Positions 6,275-15,498 are shown, counted from the first letter of the stretch. The stretch is DNA of 64,000 nucleotides from UBA1562 sp041653955 (GCA_041653955.1 JBAZEH010000002.1:1-64000); one strand, 5' to 3'. Translations and numbers: made by a program. The notes: generated by a model from the letters alone, not told the origin.

Positions 6275-7819
6275 ATGAGGAATATGAAATTATTTTTAGC
6301 GCTTATATTTATTTTTATTTTTGCGAAGGCGTTTGGCGCGGAGAAGAAAACTGTTCCTGATGATGCGCGCTGGAAGGAGATAACCGCCGATATCGAGCAA
6401 TACGCCCAAAAAGGGATGAAGGAGCTTGGGATCCCCGGCATGGCCGTGGGTATAGTGCAAGGGGACAAGGCCATTTATACAAAAGGTTTCGGAGTAAAGG
6501 CCGCAGGAACCAAAAGCGCGGTTACAACCGATACGATCTTTCAGATAGGCTCAACATCCAAGGCATTTACCGCCTGCGTGGCAGGAATGATGCAGGATGA
6601 AGGCCTTTTTAACTGGGAGGATCCTGTTATCAACTATCTGCCTGATTTTATAATGTATGACCCATGGGTTACGCGGGAGTTTAAGGTATGGGATATGATG
6701 GCTCAACATAGCGGGCTTCCAGGTTATTCAGCTGATTTCTTGTCTTCCTGCGGGTTTGACCGCGGCCAGATCATACGCGCGATCCGATACATCAAACCTG
6801 TAACTAGTTTCCGCGCGCAATACGCTTATCAAAATAATATGTTTCTGGCAGTCGCGGCGCTTGAGGAGAAATTAAGCGGTAAAAGCTGGGAGGAGAATGT
6901 CAGGGAGCGGATATTTAAGCCTTTGGGGATGGAGAGTTCTACCATGGATTTAGAGTCCTTTCGTAACGCTAAAGATGCGGCTTCCCTGCACGTAAAAGTA
7001 AAAGATGAGGTCGTAGCAGTCCCTATGGATTGGAGATATATGCGCTGGGTTTATACTTACGCCCCGGCTGGAGGCATCAATTCCAATATAACGGATATGG
7101 TAAAGTGGCTTAAGTTCCAGATAAACGGGGGGGCGCTTGACGGAAAGCAGTTGGTGAGCAAGGAGAATATGCAATTCTTGCAAACCCCTAAGACCATATT
7201 AGGCCCGGTAAGTGACGGCCATCAGGCATATTATTGCCAGGGGTGGCTGTATATGGAGCATGATCCTTATCCTGTGATCTGGCATAATGGCGGGACAACA
7301 GGGATGAAGACCATGATTGCTTTTGTGCCGCAGGCAAAGGTAGGGATTGTAGTGCTTTCTAACCTTATTACGGGGTTTCCCGAAGATTTGGCCTTCAGGT
7401 TTTTTAACGGCTATTTCGGATTGGAATTAAAGGATAATATCGCTAAGATGAAGGAGCAGGAGCAAAAGGCAGTAGATGAGGAAGCGGCAAAGATACCCAA
7501 AGCCCCAAAACAGCCATGCGCAGCGCTTCCCCTTGAGCAGTATGCCGGAGAATATGAGAATGATGTTTATGGAAAGATAGATGTAGCGGCAGAAGATAAG
7601 GGTTTATTGATCATGATCGGCCCCCTTAAAACAGAATTAAGGCTGGCTCATTTTGATAAAAATGATTTTCAGGGGATTTTCCCGGATCTGGATATTACAG
7701 AAACACCCACTTTTGTAAGATTTGATGTTGAGCCGGATATGAGTATCGCAGGGTTGACTATTGAGGCGATAAATGAGGATGGTTGCGGGGTATTCCGGAA
7801 AGTAAAGCCCAAGGAATAA
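6275..7819 (+). CDS. Exported serine hydrolase, class C beta-lactamase-like, with C-terminal DUF3471-like domain
   Basis: 514 residues with a signal peptide (about 20 residues). The penicillin-binding fold carries all three catalytic elements: S93-T-S-K96 (SxxK nucleophile and base), Y185-Q-N187 (YxN), and HNGGTTG near 338 in place of KTG. The HxG variant is usual for esterase and peptidase members rather than true beta-lactamases. After about residue 410 a beta-rich domain (YAGEYENDVYGKI) matches the DUF3471-like accessory domain. It probably hydrolyses a peptide or ester in the periplasm; the substrate is unknown. Confidence 0.88.
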   Translation: MRNMKLFLALIFIFIFAKAFGAEKKTVPDDARWKEITADIEQYAQKGMKELGIPGMAVGIVQGDKAIYTKGFGVKAAGTKSAVTTDTIFQIGSTSKAFTACVAGMMQDEGLFNWEDPVINYLPDFIMYDPWVTREFKVWDMMAQHSGLPGYSADFLSSCGFDRGQIIRAIRYIKPVTSFRAQYAYQNNMFLAVAALEEKLSGKSWEENVRERIFKPLGMESSTMDLESFRNAKDAASLHVKVKDEVVAVPMDWRYMRWVYTYAPAGGINSNITDMVKWLKFQINGGALDGKQLVSKENMQFLQTPKTILGPVSDGHQAYYCQGWLYMEHDPYPVIWHNGGTTGMKTMIAFVPQAKVGIVVLSNLITGFPEDLAFRFFNGYFGLELKDNIAKMKEQEQKAVDEEAAKIPKAPKQPCAALPLEQYAGEYENDVYGKIDVAAEDKGLLIMIGPLKTELRLAHFDKNDFQGIFPDLDITETPTFVRFDVEPDMSIAGLTIEAINEDGCGVFRKVKPKE

Positions 7820-7865
7820 TAATATAGCGGAGAGTCAGGATCTGTTTAACTAAGAAAGGGGCCTC

Positions 7866-8906
7866 ATGTTAAGAGTTCGCAGCGAAGGTTTGATCCTTCA
7901 GAGTTCACAGAATGAGTTTGAGGACCAGGCAGTATTAAACCCCGCCTGCATTGAAAAAGACGGCGCCACGCATATGTTTTACCGGGCCGTAAGGAAGGCG
8001 GATATGGTTTCATCCATCGGTTACTGCCGGCTGGTGGGCAATAAAGTCGTCGCGCGTTCAGAAAAACCCGTGCTTTTCCCCGAATATGACTATGAGATAA
8101 AGGGCGTGGAAGACCCGCGCATCGTCTTTCTTGAAGGCACCTACTACCTTTTTTATACGGTTTACGACGGCACCAACGCCCTTTTTGCCTATGCTACCAG
8201 CACTGACCTTGTCAATTTTCAGAAACACGGGATCATATCGCCTCGTTTTACCTATGCTGAAGCAGGGAGGTTGTTTGGCGGCTCACCCATAAAGATCAGG
8301 GAAAAATATTTTTTCTTTGAATCATATATAAAAGACCGGCAGGGAGGAGATATTCTGCTGTGGGAAAAGGACGCGTTCATCTTCCCGAAGAAAATAAATA
8401 ATAAATTCGCCCTCATCCACCGGGTGCTGCCGGGGATACAGGTGATATATTTTGATGATTTTAAAGAACTCACCGATGACTATTGGAGGGAGTATTTTAA
8501 AGATATGGGGCGTTATGTGATGCTTGACCCAGAATACAGGTTTGAGAGCCGCAATATCGGCGGCGGTTGCCCTCCTATAGAAACAGCGGAAGGCTGGCTT
8601 TTGATCTATCACGCGGTTGAGGATTCCCGCGCGGGCAGGATATACCATGCCGCGGCCGCCCTGTTTGATCTTGATGACCCGGTAAAAGTAATCGCGCGCA
8701 TGAAGAAACCATTATTTTCTCCCGGGCAGAAGTGGGAAAAAGAGGGAGATGTAAACAATGTGGTGTTCCCCACGGGCACCGCGATGAAAGACGGCAGGCT
8801 ATATATTTATTACGGCGCGGCAGATAAGCGCATAGCCGCGAAATCCGTGGATATGGGGGAGCTGTTGAAGGAACTTAAAAAGAAGAGGAATGCAGTGCAA
8901 AGATGA
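7866..8906 (+). CDS. Glycoside phosphorylase/hydrolase, family GH130
   Basis: 346-residue five-bladed beta-propeller enzyme. The GH130 signature GVEDPRI (near residue 80) and FLEGTYYLFYTVYDG blade repeats are clear, as are the later ETAEGWLLIYHAVED and FPTGTAMKDGRLYIYYGAAD segments. GH130 enzymes phosphorolyse beta-mannosidic linkages (for example mannosyl-glucose or beta-1,2/1,4-mannooligosaccharides) to mannose 1-phosphate; some are hydrolases. No signal peptide, so cytoplasmic. It overlaps the following glycosyltransferase gene by 4 bp, indicating one pathway. Linkage specificity cannot be read from sequence. Confidence 0.9.
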   Translation: MLRVRSEGLILQSSQNEFEDQAVLNPACIEKDGATHMFYRAVRKADMVSSIGYCRLVGNKVVARSEKPVLFPEYDYEIKGVEDPRIVFLEGTYYLFYTVYDGTNALFAYATSTDLVNFQKHGIISPRFTYAEAGRLFGGSPIKIREKYFFFESYIKDRQGGDILLWEKDAFIFPKKINNKFALIHRVLPGIQVIYFDDFKELTDDYWREYFKDMGRYVMLDPEYRFESRNIGGGCPPIETAEGWLLIYHAVEDSRAGRIYHAAAALFDLDDPVKVIARMKKPLFSPGQKWEKEGDVNNVVFPTGTAMKDGRLYIYYGAADKRIAAKSVDMGELLKELKKKRNAVQR

Positions 8907-11173
8907 ATGAAGCTATAAAGATCGTATATGTTTCTACATTTCCTACAAGGGAGTGCGGTATAGCCACCTTTACCGCGGACCTTACGGCCGCGATGGATGA
9001 CCTGCTTGAGCCTGCCATTGAATCAAGGGTAGCCGCTATCAACCTTGACGATGTATCGCGTTACCGCTATTCAAATAAAGTTATTTTTCAGATAAATCAG
9101 TACTCTGAACAGGAGTATATTGATACCGCCAGGAATATTAACGGAATGGGGAGGGTCAAGCTTGTTAATATCCAGCATGAATTCGGCATATTCGCCGGTG
9201 AATACGGCTCATATATCCTTTCTTTCCTGGAAGAGCTTAAGAAGCCCTCGGTGCTGACGTTCCACAGCGTTTTGCCTTCTCCCGATGCCAAACTCAAGGC
9301 AATAGTGCGTTCAATAGCGGAGAAAACAAGCGGGTTAGTAACAATGTCTTATCTTTCAAAAGATATCCTTGTCCGTGAATATGGGGTAGCTGAAGAAAAG
9401 ATCTCAATGATCCCTCACGGTATCCATCCTATGCCTTATACCTCCAGCGTAAAACCTAAATCTACCCTGGGTTTTTCAAAAAAGGTGATATTTTTGACGT
9501 TTGGATTGCTAAGCAGGGGGAAGGGCATTGAGTATGTCATAGAGGCGCTGCCCGAGGTTGTCAAGGCCCACCCGGATATTTTATATATAGTCCTTGGGGT
9601 TACCCATCCTAATGTCCTGAAAGAAGAAGGTGAAACTTACCGTAACTCCCTGATCCGGAAGGTCCATGACCTTAAACTTTCTTCCCACGTGAACTTTTAT
9701 AATGAGTATGTTTCCGTGGACAGGCTCCTTCATTTTTTAAAGGCAGCGGATATATATATCTCAACCTCTCTTGACCCTAACCAGGCTGTTTCAGGGACAT
9801 TCTCTTACGCGCTGGGTTCGGGGAGGCCGGTAGTTTCTACTCCTTTTGCGCAGGCAAGGGAGCTTCTTACTCCGGAGACGGGCATATTAGTTAACTTCAG
9901 GGATTCGGGTTCTTACGCTAAAGCCATCATAAGGCTTTTGGAGGACCCTTCCTTAAGAGAGCAGTTTGGAAAGAACGCGTATTTCAGGACCCGCAATATG
10001 ACATGGGAGAATGTCGCCCTTGAGTATTCAAAATTATTTTCAAGATATTCAAATGATATAGCCGAAGTAAGCGAACGCAAAAAGATCCCCCGCGTTAACC
10101 TTAGCCATATATTCCGCTTAACGGACGACTTTGGGGTCATACAGTTTGCCAGGTTCTCTTTGCCGGATATATCTTCTGGTTACACACTTGATGATAACGC
10201 GCGCGCCCTTATAGCCGTCTGTTTATATTATGGCGAACTGGGAGGGGCGCTTAAGGCGGCTTATCCCGATAAGCAAAAAAGCGAACTGTTAAAGCGCGTA
10301 GAGATATATTTACGTTTCATTGAGTTTGTTTTAGGAGCGGATTGCATGTTTTGCAATTATGTAAAGCCCGACAGGTCAATAGATATTGAGCTTAATAAGA
10401 AGGATAATCTTGATGATGCTAACGGCCGCGCCCTTTGGGCATTGGCGGTTGTTTCTGCCTCTGGTTACCTGCCGGAGAGCGCGAGGGATAAGGCCTTGTC
10501 TTTATTAAAGAAAAGGATAAAATTGTATAAGATGTTTGAGTCCCCCAGGGCAACCGCTTTTTATGCCAAGGGGATATGTATACTTCTAAAGAAGATAAAG
10601 GAGATAGAAGGCAGGGACCTGAAGGAGTTGTTGATCACTCACTGTGACAGGCTGTTATCTCTTTACCGGGGGGTATCTTCCGAGGAGTGGCAGTGGTTTG
10701 AGAATTACCTGACTTACTCCAATGCTGTCTTGCCGGAGGCCCTCATCCTGGGGCATGAGCGTACAGGCAACAGCGAATACCTGGATATAGGTATTAAGAC
10801 GCTGGATTTCCTGATAAGTAAAACCTTTATCGGCGGGATATATATGCCGATAGGCCAGGATGGCTGGCATCATAAGATCGGAGAGCGCCGCTATTTTGAC
10901 CAGCAGCCCGAGGATGTGTCGGCGATGGTTTGCGCCCTTGCCACGGCGTATTCAATAACCGGGAAAGAGCATTATAAAAAACTTATGCATGAGGCATTTA
11001 ACTGGTTTTTAGGGGATAACAGCCTGAAACAGGTTGTTTATGACAGGTCTACAGGAGGATGTTATGACGGCGTAGGAAGCGGGCATATTAACCTTAACCA
11101 GGGTGCCGAATCTACTACATCTTATCTCATAGCGAGGCTTGCCATAATGGGGGTAAAGGATATTCGTCAATGA
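8903..11173 (+). CDS. GT4 glycosyltransferase fused to an alpha-helical toroid domain
   Basis: 756 residues in two parts. Residues 1-390 form a GT-B glycosyltransferase of family GT4: N-terminal loop FPTRECGIATFTADL, nucleotide-sugar region from TFGLLSRGKGIEYVIEALP, and the acceptor/donor segment SGTFSYALGSGRPVVSTPF. From about 400 to the end is a helical barrel-like domain with repeated acidic motifs (LDDNARALIA, LDDANGRALWAL, QQPEDVSAMVCALATAYS), as in (alpha/alpha)6 toroid glycosidases. Translationally coupled to GH130. A protein joining synthesis and turnover of a mannose-containing glycan is plausible; the toroid activity is unknown. Confidence 0.82.
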   Translation: MNEAIKIVYVSTFPTRECGIATFTADLTAAMDDLLEPAIESRVAAINLDDVSRYRYSNKVIFQINQYSEQEYIDTARNINGMGRVKLVNIQHEFGIFAGEYGSYILSFLEELKKPSVLTFHSVLPSPDAKLKAIVRSIAEKTSGLVTMSYLSKDILVREYGVAEEKISMIPHGIHPMPYTSSVKPKSTLGFSKKVIFLTFGLLSRGKGIEYVIEALPEVVKAHPDILYIVLGVTHPNVLKEEGETYRNSLIRKVHDLKLSSHVNFYNEYVSVDRLLHFLKAADIYISTSLDPNQAVSGTFSYALGSGRPVVSTPFAQARELLTPETGILVNFRDSGSYAKAIIRLLEDPSLREQFGKNAYFRTRNMTWENVALEYSKLFSRYSNDIAEVSERKKIPRVNLSHIFRLTDDFGVIQFARFSLPDISSGYTLDDNARALIAVCLYYGELGGALKAAYPDKQKSELLKRVEIYLRFIEFVLGADCMFCNYVKPDRSIDIELNKKDNLDDANGRALWALAVVSASGYLPESARDKALSLLKKRIKLYKMFESPRATAFYAKGICILLKKIKEIEGRDLKELLITHCDRLLSLYRGVSSEEWQWFENYLTYSNAVLPEALILGHERTGNSEYLDIGIKTLDFLISKTFIGGIYMPIGQDGWHHKIGERRYFDQQPEDVSAMVCALATAYSITGKEHYKKLMHEAFNWFLGDNSLKQVVYDRSTGGCYDGVGSGHINLNQGAESTTSYLIARLAIMGVKDIRQ

Positions 11174-11186
11174 ACCCGTTAACCGC

Positions 11187-11206
11187 GCGCGGAACCCGCG
11201 CTTTTT
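11187..11206 (+). terminator. Short GC-rich terminator-like hairpin
   Basis: GCGCGG (11187-11192), 3-nt loop, CCGCGC (11196-11201), then TTTTT. It follows the glycosyltransferase stop and precedes the CBS gene RBS by about 10 nt, so it may terminate or attenuate transcription into the next genes. Confidence 0.55.
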
Positions 11207-11223
11207 AATTTAAGGAGCGATCG

Positions 11224-11694
11224 ATGCAGGTAAAAGAAATAATGTCAAAAGAGGTTATTTCTGTAAAACGCTCTACCAAGTTAAAGGAACTTTTAGAGAT
11301 ATTCAAGAATTTCCATATATTCCCTCTTGTGCCGGTTATAGAAGAGAACAGGCGCCTCGTGGGGGTTGTATCTTTTCGTAATATAATAGATACATTCCAG
11401 TCTTACAGGCCGAATGTGCTGAAATTGATACCTTTCCTGGATGAAGAAGAACAGGATATATTCAAGATGGATATTAATGAGGATATGGGTAATTTAGTCG
11501 CCGTTGAAGATATTATGGAGCATGAATATATCAGTATCCGGGAGGATGTTTCGCTGGAGGAGGCCTATAATCTGATGAAATTGCACCTGAAAGAAGAGCT
11601 CCCCGTTATCGATAAGGCGGGCAGATTGGCGGGGAGGATCGGTATATTTGATATTATAGGAGTAGTCTTCCGCGAGAAAGGGATCATCAAGTGA
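11224..11694 (+). CDS. Two-CBS-domain protein
   Basis: 156 residues consisting of a CBS pair and little else: VKEIMSKEVISVKRSTKLKE opens the first motif and VEDIMEHEYISIREDVSLEE the second. CBS pairs bind adenine nucleotides and gate transporters or enzymes. Its stop overlaps the GTG start of the cation/proton antiporter next door, so it probably acts as the regulatory subunit of that transporter. Confidence 0.9.
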   Translation: MQVKEIMSKEVISVKRSTKLKELLEIFKNFHIFPLVPVIEENRRLVGVVSFRNIIDTFQSYRPNVLKLIPFLDEEEQDIFKMDINEDMGNLVAVEDIMEHEYISIREDVSLEEAYNLMKLHLKEELPVIDKAGRLAGRIGIFDIIGVVFREKGIIK

Positions 11695-12869
11695 GTAATA
11701 CTATCTTAGGGCTTGGTTTTATTTTGATCGCGGGCTTATTATCCGCTAAGGTAATAAAAAAGATCGGGTTTCCCGCGGTAACCGCCTATCTTTTATTAGG
11801 CATATTTATAGGGCCGTCGGTATTAAAGCTGGTGCCGGTAGGGATCCTCAATGCCTCGGGATTGATCTCAAATATTGTTTTGGGGATAATCGCTTTTGGT
11901 ATCGGCCAGAATTTTTCGCGGTATCATTTGCGCCGCATAGGAAGGTCAGTGTTATGGATCTCGGTCCTGGAGGCCTGCGGGGCGTGGATACTGGTTACCT
12001 CGGTATTTTATTTTCTTTTACAGCAGCCGTTCTATTTATCACTGCTTTTCGGGTCAATTGCTTCAGCGACCGCCCCTGCCGCGACCGTAATGGTAATAAG
12101 AGAATACCGGTCAAAAGGCAATTTTACAGATACGCTTTTAGGGGTAGTGGCGATAGATGATGCCTGGTGCCTCATCATATTTGCTATTTCGCTGGCCATA
12201 TCGCAGGCGATCTACGCGCATACGGTGGCGACCTCTTTTCTGGTAAATGTATTTTTACAAACGCTTCTAAGTATATTTGGCGCGTTTGCGCTGGGCGCTC
12301 TATCAGCGTTATTCCTGTCTATACTTTATAGATTTGTGCGCACACCGACAGAGCTGCTTATACTTACTTTGGGCCTGGTGCTGCTGAATATCGGTATTGC
12401 CACCTGGTTAAATCTGTCTGTTCTTTTGGCCAGCATGTTTTTAGGCGCGGTATTGGTTAATTTGAACCGGTACTCCTTTAAGTTCTTTGACAGCTTAAAG
12501 ATGATAGATTCCCCGTTATTCCTGCTCTTTTTCGTCTTGGCGGGGGCAAATTTAGAGATACATATTTTAAGCAGCCTCGGCATGATCGCCCTGTCTTACC
12601 TTATCTTGAGGGTAATGGGTAAGGTGATCGGGGTAAGCCTGGGGGCGAAGATCTCTAATGCCACAACGAGCGTAAGAAAGTATCTTGGTTTTGGGCTGGT
12701 CCCCCAGGCAGGGGTAGCCCTGGGGTGCGCGCTTATCGCTAAAAGTGATTTTCCAGAGGCGGGGAATATGATCTTCACTGCAATAGTAGCTACTACCGTT
12801 GTCTATGAGTTGATAGGACCCTTATGCACGAAATACGCCTTACGTAAAGCGGGGGATATAATTATATAA
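11691..12869 (+). CDS. Cation/proton antiporter, CPA2-like (Kef/Nha type) membrane domain
   Basis: 392 residues, about 12 membrane helices, with the Na/H exchanger fold: LLGIFIGPSVL in helix 2, ASATAPAATVMVIREY followed by VVAIDDAWC (the unwound ion-binding helix with paired acidic residues), and APQAGVALG-like segment LVPQAGVALGCAL. It has no cytoplasmic RCK domain; the upstream CBS protein, coupled by a 4-bp overlap, may serve that role. Start codon is GTG. Probably exchanges Na+ or K+ for protons in the inner membrane. Confidence 0.88.
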   Translation: MSNTILGLGFILIAGLLSAKVIKKIGFPAVTAYLLLGIFIGPSVLKLVPVGILNASGLISNIVLGIIAFGIGQNFSRYHLRRIGRSVLWISVLEACGAWILVTSVFYFLLQQPFYLSLLFGSIASATAPAATVMVIREYRSKGNFTDTLLGVVAIDDAWCLIIFAISLAISQAIYAHTVATSFLVNVFLQTLLSIFGAFALGALSALFLSILYRFVRTPTELLILTLGLVLLNIGIATWLNLSVLLASMFLGAVLVNLNRYSFKFFDSLKMIDSPLFLLFFVLAGANLEIHILSSLGMIALSYLILRVMGKVIGVSLGAKISNATTSVRKYLGFGLVPQAGVALGCALIAKSDFPEAGNMIFTAIVATTVVYELIGPLCTKYALRKAGDIII

Positions 12870-12894
12870 GCAGTTCTATATTAAAAAGGATATT

Positions 12895-13683
12895 ATGGCT
12901 GTAAAAATAGGATTATTCGGGTTTGGCAAGACAGGGCGCATGGTCGCCTATGAGATAATAAATGATAAAAGGCTGTGCCTATGCTGGGTTATCCGTAAAT
13001 CCCATAAGGATGAAAGGGAGTATGCCAGCAACTTTTTCGGGATCAGGTCCAGGCAGGGGAAAATATACAGCGCATCAAGCCTTAATTTCAATAGTTTTTA
13101 TAAGGATAATCCTGTTGATGTGATCATTGATTTTTCTTCCGCTGAAGCGATAGATGAATATAAGGCTGCCGCCGCTATAGGGATAAGGATTGTGTCAGCC
13201 ATATCGCGCTATAAGGAGGATGCCCTGGCGAAGCTTAAGAAGATGTCCCGTAAGACTGCCGTGCTGTATTCCCCGAATATTACGCTGGGGGTTAATTTTT
13301 TGATCGTTGCTTCCAGGATATTGCAGCAGATAGTGCCGAATTTGGATATAGAGATCGTGGAAGAACATTTTAGGAATAAGAAAGAGGTATCCGGGACAGC
13401 TTTACGCATAGCCGGGCTTTTAGGGCTATGCAATAAGCGCCATGTTAATTCTATACGGGTGGGGGGAGTTGTCGGAAGGCATGAGGTCATTTTTGGCTTT
13501 CCGAACCAGACCATAAGGATCTCCCATGAGTCTATTAACCGCGCCGCTTTCGCCAAGGGGGCGATTTACGCCGCTAAGTGGATAGCAAAAAGGAAAAAAG
13601 GCTTGTATACTATGGAGCAGGTCGTATCCTCTGATTTTATCAGGCATAGTAAAGGGATACATAAAAAAAGCAGGTGCGCTTGA
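12895..13683 (+). CDS. dapB: Dihydrodipicolinate reductase-family protein
   Basis: 262 residues. N-terminal Rossmann motif GLFGFGKTGRMV, the VDVIIDFSSAEA strand, SPNITLGVNFL and the catalytic segment EEHFRNKKEVSGTA, which keeps the general acid His and the substrate-binding Lys of DapB (HHRHK in E. coli, here HFRNK). It would make tetrahydrodipicolinate for lysine and peptidoglycan. The motif is GFGKTGRM rather than GAxGRMG, and the second His of the E. coli motif is Phe, so it is a divergent member; a related dehydrogenase activity is possible. No other lysine genes are adjacent. Confidence 0.75.
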   Translation: MAVKIGLFGFGKTGRMVAYEIINDKRLCLCWVIRKSHKDEREYASNFFGIRSRQGKIYSASSLNFNSFYKDNPVDVIIDFSSAEAIDEYKAAAAIGIRIVSAISRYKEDALAKLKKMSRKTAVLYSPNITLGVNFLIVASRILQQIVPNLDIEIVEEHFRNKKEVSGTALRIAGLLGLCNKRHVNSIRVGGVVGRHEVIFGFPNQTIRISHESINRAAFAKGAIYAAKWIAKRKKGLYTMEQVVSSDFIRHSKGIHKKSRCA

Positions 13684-13691
13684 TAAGGCGT

Positions 13692-14204
13692 ATGCGTAAG
13701 AGATCATTATTCAGCTTAACAGGGCTTTTGTTTGCCGGATCGCTGGTTTGCTGCATAGTTTCCGGATGCGGGAGATTGCAGGTTGTTGGCCAGCCTTTAG
13801 AAAACGCATCCCCCGTATCGATCCAGCAAACCGAAGTCTATCAATTGGCGAAATCCAAAGCCAGCTGGAATGGCTCGCCTTTACCCGCTTATCCCCAAGG
13901 AACCCCGGAGATTACTATCTTGCGTATTGTGGTCCCTGCCGGGGGGAGCCTGGAGAAGCATAAACATCCGGTTATTAACGCGGGTGTCTTATTAAAGGGG
14001 GAGTTGATGGTCCAGACTGAAGACGGCAAGACGCTTGATCTTAAGGCCGGTGAAGCTATTATGGAAGTAGTGGATAATTGGCATTTTGGGAAAAATGAAG
14101 GAACGGAGCCGGCGGAGATAATCGTCTTTTACGCCGGCGCTGAAGGCGTTCCTATCACTGTTTACAAACCTGATCAAGAGTCCCGGGAACCGGGAGAAGA
14201 ATAG
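13692..14204 (+). CDS. Cupin-domain lipoprotein
   Basis: About 170 residues from the ATG at 13692; a GTG 18 bp upstream is also in frame. A signal peptide ends in a lipobox (IVSGC), followed by a single cupin barrel: motif 1 is PAGGSLEKHKHPVINAGVLLKGELMV (two His for metal binding) and motif 2 is in the LKAGEAIMEVVDNWHFGKN region. Likely a metal-binding periplasmic cupin of the quercetinase/ChrR-like sort. It starts just after the DapB-like gene. Substrate unknown. Confidence 0.78.
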   Translation: MRKRSLFSLTGLLFAGSLVCCIVSGCGRLQVVGQPLENASPVSIQQTEVYQLAKSKASWNGSPLPAYPQGTPEITILRIVVPAGGSLEKHKHPVINAGVLLKGELMVQTEDGKTLDLKAGEAIMEVVDNWHFGKNEGTEPAEIIVFYAGAEGVPITVYKPDQESREPGEE

Positions 14205-14222
14205 AACAGAAAGGAGCTAAAA

Positions 14223-14972
14223 ATTTATAAACTAATACTTTTACGGCACGGGGAGAGCACCTGGAACAAGGAGAACCGGTTTACCGGTTGGACGGATGTA
14301 GACCTTTCCGATAAGGGGACAGGAGAGGCCAGAAAAGCCGGGCAGCTCCTTAAAAAAGAGGGTTTTACTTTTGATATCGCTTTCACTTCGGTATTAAAAA
14401 GGGCTATCCGCACCCTATGGATCGTCCTGGATGAGATGGATCTTATGTGGCTGCCGGTGCGTAACTCCTGGAGGTTGAATGAAAGGCACTATGGCGACCT
14501 GCAAGGCCTGAATAAAGCAGAGATGGCCGAGAAATTCGGTGAAGAGCAGGTGCTTATATGGAGAAGGAGTTATGATACGCCTCCCCCGGAGCTTAAGCCA
14601 GATGACCCCCGTTCTCCAAAAAATGACCCGCGCTATAAAGATATGGATCCTGCCGACATACCGCTGACCGAATGCCTTAAAGATACGGTGGCGCGTTTTC
14701 TGCCTTATTGGCATGAGAGTATCGCCCCGGCTATTAAATCGGGGAAAAAAGTTATTATCGCAGCCCACGGTAACAGCCTGAGGGCCCTGGTCAAATACCT
14801 GGACAATGTTTCGGATGAAGAGATCGTAAAGTTGAATATTCCTACAGGTATACCTTTGGTTTATGAGCTGGACGAACAGTTGAAGCCGGTAAAGAGCTAT
14901 TATTTAGGGGATCCGCAAGAGGTTAAGAAGGCGATGGAGTCGGTTGCCAAACAAGGAAAGGCGCAAAAATAA
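14223..14972 (+). CDS. gpmA: 2,3-bisphosphoglycerate-dependent phosphoglycerate mutase, apparent ATT start
   Basis: 249 residues with near-complete agreement with E. coli GpmA: LLRHGESTWN (phospho-His), ENRFTGWTDVDLS, LNERHYGDLQGLNKAE, and IIAAHGNSLRALVKYLDN. It interconverts 3- and 2-phosphoglycerate in glycolysis. No ATG, GTG or TTG lies upstream of the RHGES motif in frame: the frame opens after a stop at 14202, and the only sensible start is ATT at 14223, 6 nt after a good AAGGAG. The first ATG (14436) would delete the active site. Either an AUU start, as in infC, or a single base error. Confidence 0.9.
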   Translation: MYKLILLRHGESTWNKENRFTGWTDVDLSDKGTGEARKAGQLLKKEGFTFDIAFTSVLKRAIRTLWIVLDEMDLMWLPVRNSWRLNERHYGDLQGLNKAEMAEKFGEEQVLIWRRSYDTPPPELKPDDPRSPKNDPRYKDMDPADIPLTECLKDTVARFLPYWHESIAPAIKSGKKVIIAAHGNSLRALVKYLDNVSDEEIVKLNIPTGIPLVYELDEQLKPVKSYYLGDPQEVKKAMESVAKQGKAQK

Positions 14973-15042
14973 TTCCCTGGTGCGGGCGCAGGGGCGTAAG
15001 GATTTCTTCAACGGCATCGGAGGATCCAGCAAGGAGGGGTAT

Positions 15043-15495
15043 ATGAGGAGAATAATATTTGTTTTGATCTTATGTTTATCCTGCGCCGCGCAGGTATTCG
15101 CGCATTGCCAGATCCCCTGCGGTATTTATGATGATGAAGCGCGTATCAAAATGATCTCCGAGCATATCATGACAATTGAGAAATCCATGAACAATATAAT
15201 TGAATTATCCAGGGCAAAGAAGATAGACTATAACCAGCTTGTGCGTTGGGTCAATAATAAAGAGACGCACGCCGGGTATATCCAGGATATAGTATCCGAA
15301 TATTTCATGTATCAGAGGGTGAGCCCTGTCCTTGAGGCCGGCACAGAACGCTACGCGGATTATATCTCCCAATTGACATTACTGCATAGTATGGGCGTTT
15401 ACGCCATGAAAGCCAAGCAGGGCCTAGAGTTGTCTGATCTTGATGAACTTAGGAGTCTTTTGAAGAGTTTCGAGAAGGCATATTTTAAGAAATAG
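15043..15495 (+). CDS. sodN: Nickel superoxide dismutase with Sec signal peptide
   Basis: 150 residues. A 20-residue signal peptide (ending QVFA) is followed directly by HCQIPCGIYDD, which matches the nickel hook HCxxPCGxY: the mature N-terminal His and the two Cys are the Ni ligands. The rest is four-helix NiSOD (EHIMTIEKSMNNIIELS, WVNNKETHAGYIQDIVSEYFM). In Streptomyces and cyanobacteria a dedicated peptidase (SodX) exposes the hook; here signal peptidase would do it, which also exports the enzyme. ATG 15043 with RBS AAGGAGG was chosen because upstream in-frame sequence lacks conservation. Confidence 0.92.
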   Translation: MRRIIFVLILCLSCAAQVFAHCQIPCGIYDDEARIKMISEHIMTIEKSMNNIIELSRAKKIDYNQLVRWVNNKETHAGYIQDIVSEYFMYQRVSPVLEAGTERYADYISQLTLLHSMGVYAMKAKQGLELSDLDELRSLLKSFEKAYFKK

Positions 15496-15498
15496 GCG

